Below are positions 63,057 through 64,000 of a stretch of DNA of 64,000 bases, one piece after another (position 1 is the first letter of the stretch; each line of letters starts with the position of its first letter). The DNA comes from Pholis gunnellus (taxonomy: Eukaryota; Chordata; Actinopteri; Perciformes; Pholidae). Both the position numbers and the translations under genes were made by a program. The notes under the pieces were generated by a model that saw only the letters and a list, made by a program, of their open reading frames with translations, ran no database searches and had not been told where the DNA came from. The stretch spans positions 9,774,638-9,838,637 of the forward strand of contig OU342816.1 in NCBI GenBank assembly GCA_910591455.2, in the 5' to 3' direction.

Positions 63057-64000
63057 GGTGGACATATTGGCTCACTGTCCGCAAACAATGCATTGACTGC
63101 TGTAGGCTGACAAAGAATCTGTTGTTTTCAGATTTCAGGATATCTGGAAGACTCACACTTCCACGACACCTCCACTACTGCCACACCATGGCTACGCTAC
63201 ACCTTCACTTAAATATAAATATATATATATCTATATAATGTAAAGAAATGCATGTGCTCACTCACACACACCAATCTGCCAATAGACCCACAATCAGTCA
63301 TGGATTATCAGCCTGACAGTATCACTGTGTGGCGCCGAGGATGTTTCTTTTTTTACAAAGAATCTCCAGTTTCTTTCTCCTTGCATCACGCTCACCATTT
63401 GTTCTGTTGCCTTCTTATCTATTCATGTTCTCCACTTTAATGCTCTCCTTGTACGCGGCCTGTCGACTTCTGTGGAAGCTAAATCAGCGCCTCAGCTGAG
63501 TGGGACTGCTTACTGATTTCACTTGATTCAATGCCCCTCACCTTCAATCAGTATCTCAGTCGGCCTCAGTGGAATAACACGGGATAGTTGACAATAAATG
63601 CATAAAAAGCCTTAGAAGGTACTGACAAAGCACTTTACCTTCTTACCCTTTCTTTTTATAGTCTCTTTTCTCCCACCTCTCAGCGAGGTGTAACTCCCAT
63701 AGACAGAGTGGCCTGTATAAAGGCTTGTCTGCTGTCCTGATTCCCCCCTGAGGTGCCATTCTGACCCAATAACTCTGTCATTCCATTCATGCTCCATTCG
63801 CTCCTCTTTCTGCTCCCTTCCCTTCCTCTCATCCTCCTCTCACTCTCTCTCGGCCGCTTGCTCTCTCTCCCTCCGGTGGCCAGAATGCTTTAATTGAGTT
63901 TTTTTTATTCTAGTCAATTAAAAGTGCCGGCCCAGCTAGAGACCAAACTAGTCTGCATAGTCCTCTTTTTTTTTTTTTTTCCTCGGGCTGCCTCGTTATG

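Larger units (their letters stand above)
59261..64000 (+). other. Presumed cadm2 intron 1, last block
   Basis: No exon is supported up to the window edge. It holds a second copy of the 19142-type repeat, a 9-bp tandem repeat, several GT/CA arrays and, near 63885-63960, an AT-rich stretch with TTTAATTGAG and TCAATTAAAAG words that may be regulatory. The intron continues beyond the window if the cadm2 call is right. Confidence 0.5.

Overview
The window looks like vertebrate, most likely teleost (ray-finned fish), nuclear DNA. Protein-coding content is very sparse, (GT)n/(CA)n microsatellites are very dense, and there are remnants of Tc1/mariner and hAT DNA transposons, tRNA-derived SINEs and other dispersed repeats of kinds common in fish genomes. 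There are no bacterial-type operons, phage genes, rRNA genes, free tRNA genes or CRISPR arrays.

The one gene part I can support is a single first coding exon on the + strand at 21362-21422. It encodes a 20-residue signal-peptide-like start and ends in a phase-1 splice donor (GTGAGT). Its length, hydrophobic pattern, intron phase and aligned residues match the first exon of CADM2 (SynCAM2/Necl-3), an immunoglobulin-superfamily synaptic adhesion molecule known for a very large first intron. The match is short, so the identity is probable, not proven. Upstream (about 20690-21361) is a CpG-rich promoter/5' UTR region with a TATA-like box, a 40-base poly-C run, an inverted CCAAT box, a GC box and an upstream ORF. 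An in-frame TAG lies 33 bases before the chosen ATG.

Layout: 1-20690 reads as intergenic sequence with decayed repeats, including a clean 369-bp Tc1/mariner-type MITE at 5428-5796. 20690-21422 is the promoter, 5' UTR and exon 1. 21423-64000 reads as the start of a long first intron: I saw no second cadm2 exon. The intron holds an 837-bp hAT-type element with an 8-bp target duplication (36085-36921), a decayed hAT transposase fragment (43521-43850), a composite tRNA-SINE cluster (about 47560-48045), a non-LTR/SINE-like tail (31195-31442), about twenty GT/CA arrays (the longest about 146 bp plus a GC run at 59102-59260), and possible regulatory segments (octamer sites, a bZIP palindrome, a 34-bp inverted repeat pair).

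Almost all open reading frames here are chance or low-complexity translations. The longest (230 codons, 33788-34480) is noted as a possible cryptic exon because it sits between a strong acceptor and a strong donor, but I recognise no protein in it.
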